Shown here in pieces: positions 14,167 through 22,845 of a stretch of 39,715 nucleotides of DNA; positions within the stretch are counted from its first letter, which is position 1, and every line of letters starts with the position of its first letter. A program made the position numbers and the translations under genes. The stretch covers positions 1 through 39,715 of the forward strand of contig JAIOZY010000046.1 in the NCBI GenBank assembly GCA_021740385.1, written 5' to 3'. Under the pieces are notes generated by a model. It saw only the letters and a program-made list of their open reading frames with translations. It had not been told where the DNA came from and searched no databases. Source of the DNA: Prolixibacteraceae bacterium (lineage in GTDB: Bacteria > Bacteroidota > Bacteroidia > Bacteroidales > Prolixibacteraceae).

Positions 14167-16674
14167 CTAACTTGAGCCTTTGAAATCGAAATTAAGCTGC
14201 ACCTGCAAATCGGACAAAATTGAAAGTACTTTTTTAAGCGTGGCCACTTCGATTGTTGTTAGCCGGTTAATGTCGATCATATTTCCCGGCGACTGATTAT
14301 TCATGATTGCAGTTGCCTGAGAACGAAGCCTAAGCTGCATCAATACACTGTACGATACTGAAATCTCTTTGTAAAGTTCTTCATTAAGAATATTGAGCAA
14401 ATGCAACTTTTTCAGGCGCTGAAGGGTATTACTTTCTTCAATTTTATTTTTTATGGCATACAAACGGGCAAAACCAATTATAGGCAGTTGAATTTTCTTA
14501 ATATCAATTTCTTTTGCTTCACCTGACTCATGATCGCTGACAATGCTGCCAAACATGCTGATTCTCGACCGGAATTTTGTAATGGGCAGTGCCATGTGCT
14601 GAAAGAATACTGCCTGGCCCGAAACCTTTTCATAAATATGTTCTTTCAGCGCATCCACCAGTGAAACATTCCCGTAAAGGCAACGCAGGTCGAAAAATAT
14701 GCTGCTGTCGAGTATACTTTGCGGATCGCTGTTGGTAATCCAGTTTGTGAAGTACCCCTTCCAACCATCCAGGGGTTGTGTCCATTTTGGGTTTTTTGCC
14801 ATAATATCACCGGGGCAAAACCTATAACCAATTTTATCCAAATTAGTGTTCACCTCAACGGCAAATTTCCTGAAATATCCCCTGGCCATTTCGATTTCGC
14901 CGGATGGAAGGTCTTCAAAAACGATGGCGTTATCCTGATCGGTTGACAAAGTTTGTTCTTTTCGCCCTTCACTACCCAGCGAGATAAACGCAAATTTACA
15001 GGGTGCAGGCCCCAGTTTTTCCAGGGTTAACTGAATAAGCCTGAAACTGAGCGCATCCGAAATGGAGGTAATGACCCTTGTGATGTTGTCGGTTTTTTCG
15101 CCACTTTCAAGCAGGGCATTCACAAAAGCCGGAATGCGGCTATTGATTTGAACAAGTGTCGACACATCTTCCGAAGCCTTAATCTCTTTAATCGTGAAAT
15201 CGACCGAATTATACTGAATGTCGAGCACTTCCTTGTAATTCAACGCACCAACACTTTCTCCGGAATGGTTTTTAACCAGCATATGCGTTACCTGCTCACT
15301 TTTAAAGAGCAGTAAAGCTTCAAACAACAATGCATCTTCCTGAATGGCAACAACCGGTGCTGTCATAATTTCCGAAACGGACTTGCTGGCCTGAAGGTTT
15401 TTAGCCAGGACTCTGGCTCTTAGGTCACTGTCGGTTACCGACCCAACAATGCTATCATTAACCTTAACATAAATCGTTTCATGCCCTTTTCTCGTCATAA
15501 GTTCAGCTGCTTCCGTAACAGTGGTGGTTGAACTGCACGTGACAATGTCACGGATAAAGGGCTTAACGAGCTGGTTCATAAGCAGCAGCGACATTTGCAG
15601 CTCCCGGTTCATATCTTCAGTACCCTTTTCAATCCGTTTCTGGCGGGTCACATCCCTGGCAATAACGATATAACCTTCTTCGGAATCATACTCAACGCGC
15701 GATACTGAAAGTATGACCTCGTTCTGGCTGGCAGATCCGTTTTTTATTGTTGTTTCGATGGTTACAGATTTGTTCGGATCGGTAAATTCTTTAAGCACCT
15801 CACTCCATTCAACGCCAAAAAGATCATCGAATTTAAGGTTCATTATCTCTTCAACCGCATACCCCAGTACGTCTGCCAACCGCAGGTTTGCAAAAATTAT
15901 TTTTCCCCCGATCATCATCAGGGTTCCTTCGGTAGAAGCCTCAACCAGTGATTTATACTTGTGACGGGACAGCATAAGATTTTCTTCTGCATTTTTCCGT
16001 TGCCGCTCAATAACAAGACTTTGCCTGACAATGTAAAACAAAGCAACCATAATAATAAGCATAATAATGAGGGACAAGCGAAGGAGTTTGTTTCTTAAAA
16101 TTTTTATCTCACCGGCAACGTCGTCGAGATAAATGCCTGTACCAATAACCCAACCCCAATCAGGGTATGATTTTACATACGAAAGCTTTGGAACCATTCG
16201 TGTTGAATCGTCTTTCCATTGCCAGATATATCGGATATAACCTTCGCCTTCTTCTTTTACCTTGGTAACAGCTTCACGAAAGAGAAACGTTCCTTCAGGG
16301 TCTTTATACTCGCTCAGGTTTTTCCCATTCAGGTCGGGCCTGTAAGGATGCATTATCATGCTGGGAATGGTATCGATTATCCAGAAATAGTCTTTATGTT
16401 GCCGGCCATACCTCATAAGCTCAATTACAGAAGCCGATTCCTTTTGTGCCTCTTCAATACTCATAAGGCTGTCGCTTACTTTATGCTGGTATTCGTCCAA
16501 AACACTCCAGGCCGTGTTGGTTAACTGGTTAATCATTTCGTTTTTACCCCTGAGAATGCTCTTCTCGAATGATGGCAGAATGAAAGTAAAGATGGAAATA
16601 ACGAAAAGCACAATGGCCAGCACTGACGGCAGTACAATCCGCAAATAAAATTTAATGTTTTCTTTCTTTGCCAT
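14167..16674 (-). CDS. Membrane sensor: Cache-PAS-CBS-CBS-nucleotidyltransferase (DUF294)
   Basis: Start set at ATG 16674 (835 residues). A TTG ten codons upstream is also in frame. Order: TM1 (10-33); sCache_2-type extracytoplasmic domain (40-190) with DYFWIID, HPYRPDLNGKNL and DWGWVIGTGIYLDD; TM2 (197-218); PAS (230-347); two CBS repeats (368-490); DUF294 nucleotidyltransferase (505-640) with GSEGRKEQ at 567-574 and TDQDN at 578-582, the metal-binding signature of GlnD-like enzymes; DUF294 C-terminal helical domain to the end. CBS-DUF294 proteins commonly accompany sodium:solute symporters of the ActP/VC_2705 type, and one lies 3 kb upstream here. I infer that it senses an external small ligand and modifies a regulatory partner by nucleotidylation. 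Substrate and target are unknown. Confidence 0.88.
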   Translation of the reverse strand: MAKKENIKFYLRIVLPSVLAIVLFVISIFTFILPSFEKSILRGKNEMINQLTNTAWSVLDEYQHKVSDSLMSIEEAQKESASVIELMRYGRQHKDYFWIIDTIPSMIMHPYRPDLNGKNLSEYKDPEGTFLFREAVTKVKEEGEGYIRYIWQWKDDSTRMVPKLSYVKSYPDWGWVIGTGIYLDDVAGEIKILRNKLLRLSLIIMLIIMVALFYIVRQSLVIERQRKNAEENLMLSRHKYKSLVEASTEGTLMMIGGKIIFANLRLADVLGYAVEEIMNLKFDDLFGVEWSEVLKEFTDPNKSVTIETTIKNGSASQNEVILSVSRVEYDSEEGYIVIARDVTRQKRIEKGTEDMNRELQMSLLLMNQLVKPFIRDIVTCSSTTTVTEAAELMTRKGHETIYVKVNDSIVGSVTDSDLRARVLAKNLQASKSVSEIMTAPVVAIQEDALLFEALLLFKSEQVTHMLVKNHSGESVGALNYKEVLDIQYNSVDFTIKEIKASEDVSTLVQINSRIPAFVNALLESGEKTDNITRVITSISDALSFRLIQLTLEKLGPAPCKFAFISLGSEGRKEQTLSTDQDNAIVFEDLPSGEIEMARGYFRKFAVEVNTNLDKIGYRFCPGDIMAKNPKWTQPLDGWKGYFTNWITNSDPQSILDSSIFFDLRCLYGNVSLVDALKEHIYEKVSGQAVFFQHMALPITKFRSRISMFGSIVSDHESGEAKEIDIKKIQLPIIGFARLYAIKNKIEESNTLQRLKKLHLLNILNEELYKEISVSYSVLMQLRLRSQATAIMNNQSPGNMIDINRLTTIEVATLKKVLSILSDLQVQLNFDFKGSS

Positions 16675-16717
16675 GGCGATAAATGCTTTTGTTATTTGCC
16701 GCAAACAAACATTTCAA

Positions 16718-17464
16718 TCAAATCCGTTCAGCCCTGATCCACTCTTCAGAAATGTTAAATATACAAAAACCATTATTAAATTTATTCCCTGTAACTGAAG
16801 GAACTTCAATATTCGTTAACCCGTCAGGGCGAAACCGCTTTCTGAATTTGATTCTACGGGTTTTGAAATTGCAAGCTACATATAGTCCGTTGGGATGAGT
16901 ATGCCCTGCAAAACCCAATTCACAATTGTGTTTTGTAAGCACATTAAAATGCTCAGCATATTCCGCTGCACGGTGATAAAACGATTTAAAACTTCCGCTG
17001 AGATTTGGATAAATATAATGGCTGAAAAAGTAGTTTTTACCACCATGACTGATGATGAGGTATTCTTTCTGTGTCGTCAGAAATTCAACATCATCGAGGG
17101 TATACAAGGGATTCAATTCATCGTGGTCGTATAACCAAACCTTGTCGTTTGACAATTCTTTTCTCTCACAATAATCCAATGAATGCCAATTATCAGGATA
17201 ATCAAAACCTGAAGAATATTCTGGTGTTTTGCGAATTGCATTCAAATCGTGGTTGCCCAGTACAATGTAACGGCAGTTTTCTTTTACCAATTTGAGGCAT
17301 GAATGTGCATCCCGCGTATCGTAAAAATGATAGTGTGGAACACTAAAGCCTGAAATGTCGCCAAGGCATACAATTTCGTCGCATCCCATTTTTTCAATTT
17401 TGCGCAGGGCGCTTTTGAGGTTAACAACATCTTCGTGTATGTCGGATATTATGGCAAGTTTCAT
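16718..17464 (-). CDS. Calcineurin-like metallophosphoesterase
   Basis: The 248-residue protein has the full dimetal phosphoesterase set: Asp8 and His10 in SDIHEDV, Asp36 in LGDISGF, GNHD at 70-73, SHGG, and AGHTHPNG near the C-terminus. There is no signal peptide, so it is cytoplasmic. Its length and motifs fit the YfcE/MJ0936-like or diadenosine-tetraphosphatase-like group; the substrate cannot be told. The ATG at 17464 is preceded by a terminator at 17525-17566, so it is transcribed separately from the porin. It ends 43 bases before the sensor-nucleotidyltransferase start on the same strand. A role in removing the nucleotidyl modification made by that neighbour is a speculation from adjacency. 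Confidence 0.85.
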   Translation of the reverse strand: MKLAIISDIHEDVVNLKSALRKIEKMGCDEIVCLGDISGFSVPHYHFYDTRDAHSCLKLVKENCRYIVLGNHDLNAIRKTPEYSSGFDYPDNWHSLDYCERKELSNDKVWLYDHDELNPLYTLDDVEFLTTQKEYLIISHGGKNYFFSHYIYPNLSGSFKSFYHRAAEYAEHFNVLTKHNCELGFAGHTHPNGLYVACNFKTRRIKFRKRFRPDGLTNIEVPSVTGNKFNNGFCIFNISEEWIRAERI

Positions 17465-17524
17465 TCGTTCAATTCTTTATCTGTTAAGATAAGACTGTCT
17501 CATTCAAAATCAATTTGTATAAAG

Positions 17525-17566
17525 ATAAAAAAAGAAAACGGGACTGAAATTATAGACAGCCCCGTT
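17525..17566 (-). terminator. Rho-independent terminator of the symporter-porin operon
   Basis: On the minus strand AACGGG (17566-17561) pairs with CCCGTT (17542-17537), extended by a CAG/CTG pairing after one mismatch. A run of T residues follows, complementary to the A-run at 17525-17533. It starts 20 bases after the porin stop codon. Confidence 0.75.
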
Positions 17567-17585
17567 CCTGAATATTGTTTACCTA

Positions 17586-18860
17586 TTAAAAGAAATAGTA
17601 AGTACTTAACAGCCCTCTGATGTTTGTGGCCCTGGTTAGGTCTTTGGGTATATAATTTACATCAAAGTTGCTTCCATAATCGGCAATGGTAGTTTCCAGT
17701 TCGAATGCAAGCCTGAATTTTCCAACATTATAAATTACACGGGGCGATACCCTGTAAAGGTTCGAAATGGTTTGCCCCAATCCGTAAACTGCATTTGAAG
17801 CATCTGACATGGGTTCAACTGTTCCCAAATTCATCAGTATGCCCATGAAAATACCGGCCTGAAATTTTTTCCCGTTCGTATGGAGCTCGCCCCAAACTGT
17901 AATATTATGAAGCGGAGTATAACTTTGTTCTCCGGTTACCGGGTCGAGTATATCCTTCACGGCAAACCCGCTTACCGACAATACATCGGTTATATTCTGT
18001 CCATACCTTCCCTGAAGTTTTACTGTAACGGGCTTGGTTGATAGTTTAGCATAGGCCATTAACGTTAAACCGGGCACCCGTTCATCCACCTTATATTTAA
18101 CTGCAACATTGTCAACTGTATCAACTGTTGAAAGGCGGGGGCATATTTCTTTATATGCTATAGCTGCTCCGGCATCAATGCCAAACCCGTTGCTGTTTTT
18201 CATTAAATACTGGATTTGGAAATGCAGGTCGGGCAAACCGGAATTACGCAGGTAATTTGAACTGGGACCATCAGCCCCTCTCGAAGAATAATCGCGTTGT
18301 GAAAGGAGTGCAAAAACCATTTTCAGGTTACCGATGTTTTGCGTTACCCTTATTTGTGGGTTACGGGCAAACGATTGAAACGGAGTACCGGTGTTAAAAG
18401 AAACCGTTCCGGGGAAGCAACCTGTTGCGAACAAGGGGTTCCAGTACTGGCCGGTAAGCAACTCGGTGTTTTTCCAGTTTAGTTTTACAAAGGCATGTCG
18501 GAGCCGAAACAGATTGATGTTATCGTTTGCCTGGGCAAAGAAGTCGCCTTCAATCAGTCCCGAAGTTTTTGCCCCAAGCGCATCGGGACCGCTTAGCACA
18601 CCCGAAAGCCTGCTTTGAACCGCCAGCATATTCAGGTTAAGCCCTTCGTTAATGTCGTTACCGTTGGCATCCATAACTACAGGACTTGGCCACAATAAAA
18701 AGTGTCCTTCGCGGGCAGACACGGTTTGACGGGTATCAAGAAAAATATCATTTTTCACATAACCCTTGAATTTTATTCCAAATAATTTTTCAGGATTATC
18801 CTGGCCAAATGCAGCCAGAGATAAAATCAATGCAACGAAAACTACAACAAGTTTATTCAT
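17586..18860 (-). CDS. Outer-membrane porin-like beta-barrel (DcaP-like)
   Basis: The 424-residue protein starts with a signal peptide (1-19, ending AFGQ) and ends in Phe-Phe, as outer-membrane beta-barrels often do. Alternating beta-strand pattern runs throughout. The segment GLIEGDFFAQAND followed by LFRLRHAFVKLNWKNTELLTGQYWNPLF resembles the EGDFFG/LRLRHAY/GQTWS pattern of DcaP-type porins, which pass small carboxylates and related solutes. It lies 16 bases after the TPR gene and is the last gene of the symporter operon, so it probably lets the same substrate through the outer membrane. Specificity is inferred from context only. Confidence 0.75.
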   Translation of the reverse strand: MNKLVVVFVALILSLAAFGQDNPEKLFGIKFKGYVKNDIFLDTRQTVSAREGHFLLWPSPVVMDANGNDINEGLNLNMLAVQSRLSGVLSGPDALGAKTSGLIEGDFFAQANDNINLFRLRHAFVKLNWKNTELLTGQYWNPLFATGCFPGTVSFNTGTPFQSFARNPQIRVTQNIGNLKMVFALLSQRDYSSRGADGPSSNYLRNSGLPDLHFQIQYLMKNSNGFGIDAGAAIAYKEICPRLSTVDTVDNVAVKYKVDERVPGLTLMAYAKLSTKPVTVKLQGRYGQNITDVLSVSGFAVKDILDPVTGEQSYTPLHNITVWGELHTNGKKFQAGIFMGILMNLGTVEPMSDASNAVYGLGQTISNLYRVSPRVIYNVGKFRLAFELETTIADYGSNFDVNYIPKDLTRATNIRGLLSTYYFF

Positions 18861-18876
18861 AATTATTTAGTTTGTA

Positions 18877-19671
18877 TTAATCATTATTTTCTTCATCTCT
18901 TTTTGGTGGGAAAATTTTTTGAATCAGGTTTCGCTTTTTTAGTGGGAGTCCCATCAACAAATTCAGGTTATTTTCGGCAACAAGATTTCTGTCCCACAAA
19001 TCAAGGGCTTTAATGTACTGTTTTGCCGCCAATTCATATTCTTCTTTATTACGATGAATAATACCCAGATTGGTATAACTAACCGACAACCTCCGCCGGT
19101 TCTCATACTGTGCATCAATAATTTCCCGTATCCGATTTTTAAGGTATTTCGATTTTTCTTTTTCAGAATAACTGTCCAGTCCAATGTAGAAATCAGCTTC
19201 AACAACATGCCTGAGATCGGTTTCATCAACATTCCCATACTTTTCGAACCATGTTTCATATATATTGATGCTTGTTGTTATTGCCCGCTGTGCCATTTGC
19301 CATAACGTATCGACAGGTTGGGCACTGAAAAATTTTGAATTTATTGATATACTGTCATTATACATAGCCATTACAAGCAGGGCAGCTGCACGGTTGTTAT
19401 ACAGCACCCCTACTTCATAAGATTCGTTATAATGTGGAATATTGCTGTAAATGCGCTCAATTGAATCGAGAAGGAAGAAAATCTTTTCAAAGTCGTTCGT
19501 CTCTGCAAGAGCATTGTATTCTGAATAAAGTTCACGGGCAGTGGTTACACGTGGATCGACTGATTTGTTCAACGATCCGTAATACAGCTTCGATACCAAA
19601 AGAGCAATAGCAACAAGAACGCCCATAATCAGAATGAGCGTTCTTATTCTTTTATCTTTAAAAGAAATCAT
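18877..19671 (-). CDS. Membrane-anchored TPR-like protein of the symporter operon
   Basis: Start set at ATG 19671 (264 residues). The ATG shares one base with the symporter TGA (TGATG), which points to translational coupling. Residues 9-30 form a single N-terminal transmembrane segment; the rest is helical and probably extracytoplasmic. A tetratricopeptide-like repeat (SYTNLGIIHRNKEEYELAAKQYIKAL) lies near the C-terminus. TPRs mediate protein contacts, so it may link the symporter complex to the porin gene product. I recognise no named family. Confidence 0.7.
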   Translation of the reverse strand: MISFKDKRIRTLILIMGVLVAIALLVSKLYYGSLNKSVDPRVTTARELYSEYNALAETNDFEKIFFLLDSIERIYSNIPHYNESYEVGVLYNNRAAALLVMAMYNDSISINSKFFSAQPVDTLWQMAQRAITTSINIYETWFEKYGNVDETDLRHVVEADFYIGLDSYSEKEKSKYLKNRIREIIDAQYENRRRLSVSYTNLGIIHRNKEEYELAAKQYIKALDLWDRNLVAENNLNLLMGLPLKKRNLIQKIFPPKRDEENND

Positions 19672-21341
19672 CAAGTATGAACTTTTTCAATTAAGAACTT
19701 GCGGATTTCTATGGGTGTTTCTTTGGTTAGTTTTGAAACGATAATATTTACAAGAATCGCCAACGGCGCACCTATCCATGCAAAATACCAGGCTTCGAGC
19801 CAATAACTGATAAAATCGTGCGCCGGCAGGGTAACACCTTGTTTCCCGGCAATAAAGTAAGTTATGGCAACAAGCGATACGGTACCACCGGCTATTAAGC
19901 CGGCAATGGCACCCGAGCGGTTCGATCCGCTCCACCAAATCCCCAACAGAAATAGCGGGAAGATGGTACAACCGGCAAGTGAAAAAGCAACAGCAACCAA
20001 CTGGCCAATCAGTGCCAGGTCGAGCAGAGCAATAAGGGCAACAATAATGGCCATAAGAACAGTTGCGAGCCGTGCATATAACAATTGCTTTTTAGGCGGA
20101 GCTTTTGGGTTAATGACTTTCACATACAAGTCGTGGGCAAAAGCCGAAGAACCGGCAACCAGAAGCCCCGAAACGGTTGAGAAGGCAGCAGAGACACCGC
20201 CTGCAGCCAACAGGCCGACAATGAGGGGATGAACATTACCCAACTGGGCCGTGTACACAACAATGGCATCTTTTGCCAGTTTTCCTACTTCCGGGTTTGC
20301 CGATAATATTTTTCCAAAAGCAGCATATGCGGGAGCGCTCCAATAAAGAATACAAATAAAGAATAAGCCCCAAACAACCGACCAACGGGCATCGCGCGCT
20401 TTAGGCACAACATAAAACCGTTGGATAACATGGGGCAAACCGGCTGTACCAACCATTAATGAAAAAGCAATGGCAATCCACTGAAAGAATGTTTGTCCGG
20501 TTGAAGGATCCCAGGGCATGGCATATTCGGGGGCCGGAACCATGGCAAAATCATGCCCGAATGAATTCAGCAACTGGCCTGTTTCATTAAGCGGAATACC
20601 TGTTATTGCATCGGAAACAACCGATCCGTATCCTATTTGAGGCAGCAGCCAGAAATAATCGAATTTTGCTGTCAGAATAAATAACGGAATCAAAAATGAA
20701 ACAATGATAATGACGTACTGAATCTGCATGTTTTTTGTAACCCCGAGCATACCCGAAATAAGTGTATACGCTAAAACAACAGCGCCTCCAATCAGTACAG
20801 CCCAGGCGTAATCGATACCCAGTATCCATTTAAACATTAACCCGATACCACCAAACTGACCAACGCAATACGAGATGGAGATCAGTATAGCAATAATTGC
20901 ACCTATAGCCCTCATTCCCTGAGAGTAATACCTGTCACCAATGAAGTCAGCTGCCGTGTATTTTCCATATTTTCGGATCTGTCCGGCCATTAAGATCAAC
21001 AACAGCACATAGCCACCGGTCCAACCTACCACATAAGCCAAACCGTGATAACCGGTGCCGTACATCAATGCAGCCATACCCAGGAATGAAGCAGCGCTCA
21101 TCCAGTTTGAGGCAATGGCCATACCCGATCCAACGCGGGATATGCCCCTTCCGGCTGCATAATAATCGTTGGTGTCTTTGGCACGGAAAAAGATTCCCAC
21201 TAAAACAAACAAGGTAAGAATGGTTATTAATATTATTGCCGGCCCAACTTGCAGGTGCCCCTCAAGGGCAGTAGCAGCGGTAGCAGCTTTGGTCACGGCC
21301 GGTAATAGTAATAATGCGAATGGTATAAATATTTTTTTCAT
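19671..21341 (-). CDS. Sodium:solute symporter, ActP/VC_2705-like
   Basis: Start set at ATG 21341 (556 residues). A TTG at 21377 is in frame but overlaps the upstream gene. The N-terminus looks like a cleavable signal or extra membrane segment, and about 13 transmembrane segments follow. Family features: YYAAGRGISRVGSGMAIASNWMSAASFLG after TM1, AADFIGDRY, TAGLPHVIQRFYVVP, and GGVSAAFSTVSGLLVAGSSAFAHDL. These are hallmarks of the SSS family members that take up acetate and other short monocarboxylates. It lies 25 bases after a DUF4212-like small subunit, the usual partner, and is coupled to the TPR gene. The substrate is probably a short carboxylate, not proven. An acetyl-CoA synthetase gene at 33659 would suit acetate but is 12 kb away. 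Confidence 0.88.
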   Translation of the reverse strand: MKKIFIPFALLLLPAVTKAATAATALEGHLQVGPAIILITILTLFVLVGIFFRAKDTNDYYAAGRGISRVGSGMAIASNWMSAASFLGMAALMYGTGYHGLAYVVGWTGGYVLLLILMAGQIRKYGKYTAADFIGDRYYSQGMRAIGAIIAILISISYCVGQFGGIGLMFKWILGIDYAWAVLIGGAVVLAYTLISGMLGVTKNMQIQYVIIIVSFLIPLFILTAKFDYFWLLPQIGYGSVVSDAITGIPLNETGQLLNSFGHDFAMVPAPEYAMPWDPSTGQTFFQWIAIAFSLMVGTAGLPHVIQRFYVVPKARDARWSVVWGLFFICILYWSAPAYAAFGKILSANPEVGKLAKDAIVVYTAQLGNVHPLIVGLLAAGGVSAAFSTVSGLLVAGSSAFAHDLYVKVINPKAPPKKQLLYARLATVLMAIIVALIALLDLALIGQLVAVAFSLAGCTIFPLFLLGIWWSGSNRSGAIAGLIAGGTVSLVAITYFIAGKQGVTLPAHDFISYWLEAWYFAWIGAPLAILVNIIVSKLTKETPIEIRKFLIEKVHT

Positions 21342-21366
21342 GATATCTGTTTTGAACTGGTTTAAA

Positions 21367-22119
21367 TTAGTCGGCAATATTCAATTTCTTATTGATCCTG
21401 TCGGTACGCACACAATACAACCAACATATTCCTACAAATAAAATCAACAGAAAAACTGCTGTATAAAAGTAATGAAAAGGAAAACCAAGGAATTTTGTGT
21501 CGGTAAGGAAGGATTGATTGTGCGTAAGGTAGAGCGGCATGGCTTCTTCAATAAGTGCAATATCGCCCTCACTCAGCTCATCATCCGAAACAGAAACCAG
21601 TTCAAGAGGCAAAACGATTCTTCGGGCATCAGACTTGTCCAGCCCGAGAATCTGAGAAGCAGTTTCCGACAGTTCAGCTTTTGCTGATTTATACCCCTCA
21701 TCGGTAATATCGGAAATGCTTGAAGCAAGGCCCTCAAATTTTGCAATTTGCTCAGACACCATCACCGATTGTGCCGAATCGGAAAGATGAAAAACTGCCA
21801 AAGATAGCCCTTTGTCTAACGCAGCTTTATGCCCGGGTTCAATAAATACTTTTCCGAGTACTGACAACGCTGCATACGAGAAATCCCTTAACTGCTGATC
21901 GGTTGCGGTGTTGTTCTTTACTTGTTTCCAATTGGCTTCGTACATTTCCAAAGAAGGCTCGGGTGTGGGTTTTTGAAATACATACAAAGCAATCTGGAAT
22001 CCAAATATTGCAACGATCCACAGGCAAACAAGCCATATTACCATATTCCTGTTGGCCCTGGCATGTTTTGTTGTTGGTTTAAAAAAACTGATGTGGAATC
22101 CATTTTCCAATTCTTTCAT
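21367..22119 (-). CDS. DUF4212-like symporter small subunit with large insertion
   Basis: The 250-residue protein has two transmembrane segments, at about 27-48 and 216-236. The N-terminal part (FFKPTTKHARANRNMVIWLV) and the C-terminal part (FLGFPFHYFYTAVF, ending with a short basic tail) match the two halves of the usual 85-95-residue DUF4212 symporter small subunit. Between them, residues 52-205 form an acidic, mostly helical insertion of about 150 residues that the ordinary family lacks. It probably lies outside the cytoplasmic membrane. The gene heads the symporter operon and has a promoter box 28 bases upstream. Family assignment rests on the ends and on the neighbour. Confidence 0.7.
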   Translation of the reverse strand: MKELENGFHISFFKPTTKHARANRNMVIWLVCLWIVAIFGFQIALYVFQKPTPEPSLEMYEANWKQVKNNTATDQQLRDFSYAALSVLGKVFIEPGHKAALDKGLSLAVFHLSDSAQSVMVSEQIAKFEGLASSISDITDEGYKSAKAELSETASQILGLDKSDARRIVLPLELVSVSDDELSEGDIALIEEAMPLYLTHNQSFLTDTKFLGFPFHYFYTAVFLLILFVGICWLYCVRTDRINKKLNIAD

Positions 22120-22147
22120 GATGATTGGTTATTTATAGGTTATCAAA

Positions 22148-22155
22148 CAAAAATA
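22148..22155 (-). promoter_or_regulatory. -7 box (TAttTTTG) of the symporter operon
   Basis: On the minus strand TATTTTTG matches TAnnTTTG and ends 28 bases before the ATG at 22119. The stretch upstream is A/T-rich; a -33 element at normal spacing is not obvious. Confidence 0.45.
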
Positions 22156-22323
22156 AACGAATTAACCAATTTAAAAAATACCTCGCGTGATTTATGTCAA
22201 TTTTTTATTCTATGGGCACAATAAATTACAATTTGTAAATTCGGGAAATATTATTATCGCATTTAGCCGGGTAGTAAAATACCGTTGTTAATTTTTAAAA
22301 ATGTTTCGGATGGCTGCTCAAAA

Positions 22324-22354
22324 CAAAAAAAGCCCTGCCTTTAAAAAGCAGGGC
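22324..22354 (-). terminator. Terminator of the Cys-rich secreted protein gene
   Basis: On the minus strand GCCCTGC pairs with GCAGGGC around a TTTTTAAAG loop and is followed by seven T residues. It lies 37 bases after the stop codon at 22391. Confidence 0.9.
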
Positions 22355-22390
22355 CGAATAACCTTATTTTCAATAAAAACAAAGCTCTTT

Positions 22391-22693
22391 TTATTCTTTT
22401 TCTACTTTCGTTTTTGAGCCACAACAAGGCTTCTTGGTTTTATCGCAAGGCTTAGCTTCTGCTTTGGCAGCATCGGCACATCCTTCTGCTTTAACTTTTT
22501 CAGTCTTGGCATCGGCACATTCCGAAGTCTTGGCTGCATCAGCCTTTTTAGCTTCACTCTTCTTCTCTAACTTCTTTTTGTCGTTTTCAACCACAACAAC
22601 AGGAGCATCGTTATTAACGGCAACCACAACTGCAGGAGCTACTAACGAAAGTGTAAACATAATGGCAAATGCCAGCAAAATTTGTTTTTTCAT
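22391..22693 (-). CDS. Small secreted Lys/Ala-rich protein with five cysteines
   Basis: The 100-residue protein has a clear signal peptide (1-25) followed by a Val-rich segment and a Lys/Ala/Glu-rich low-complexity body. Cysteines lie at 59, 72, 83, 90 and 91, in contexts SECADAK, EGCADAAK, KPCDKTKKPCCGSKTK. I recognise no domain. The charge and paired Cys could suit metal binding or thiol chemistry in the periplasm. The gene has its own promoter box (22737-22744) and strong terminator. It is divergent from the RprXY-like system, with a four-half-site repeat between, so it is a likely direct target of that response regulator. Confidence 0.8.
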   Translation of the reverse strand: MKKQILLAFAIMFTLSLVAPAVVVAVNNDAPVVVVENDKKKLEKKSEAKKADAAKTSECADAKTEKVKAEGCADAAKAEAKPCDKTKKPCCGSKTKVEKE

Positions 22694-22736
22694 AACTTTC
22701 TATTTTAAATTAATAATTTTCTTATTTAGAATGATT

Positions 22737-22744
22737 CAAAAATA
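22737..22744 (-). promoter_or_regulatory. -7 box (TAttTTTG) of the Cys-rich secreted protein
   Basis: Minus-strand TATTTTTG matches TAnnTTTG and lies 43 bases before the ATG at 22693. Transcription would start near 22730. The repeat at 22765-22802 then lies about 35-72 bases upstream of the start, a standard activator position. Confidence 0.5.
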
Positions 22745-22764
22745 CAAAAGGCATTCCATCATCC

Positions 22765-22802
22765 GTGTTAATGCGATGTTATATGGTGTTAATGCGATGT
22801 TA
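22765..22802. promoter_or_regulatory. Four-half-site operator between divergent promoters
   Basis: A 17-base sequence beginning GTGTTAATGCG is repeated exactly at 22765-22781 and 22786-22802. Inside, GTTA recurs at 22767, 22778, 22788 and 22799, so half-sites come every 10-11 bases, on one face of the helix. This is how OmpR/PhoB-type response regulators bind. It lies upstream of both the secreted-protein promoter (minus strand) and the kinase promoter (plus strand). The likely binder is the RprY-like regulator at 24074. Confidence 0.65.
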
Positions 22803-22829
22803 AAATGAAAAACAACAATATTTTATGAC

Positions 22830-22837
22830 TAAATTTG
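22830..22837 (+). promoter_or_regulatory. -7 box (TAAATTTG) of the histidine kinase gene
   Basis: A perfect TAnnTTTG match ends 8 bases before the ATG at 22846. The upstream ATG at 22825 would lie inside the promoter, so the transcript probably starts at or just before 22846 and is leaderless or nearly so. Confidence 0.55.
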
Positions 22838-22845
22838 TGATCCTG

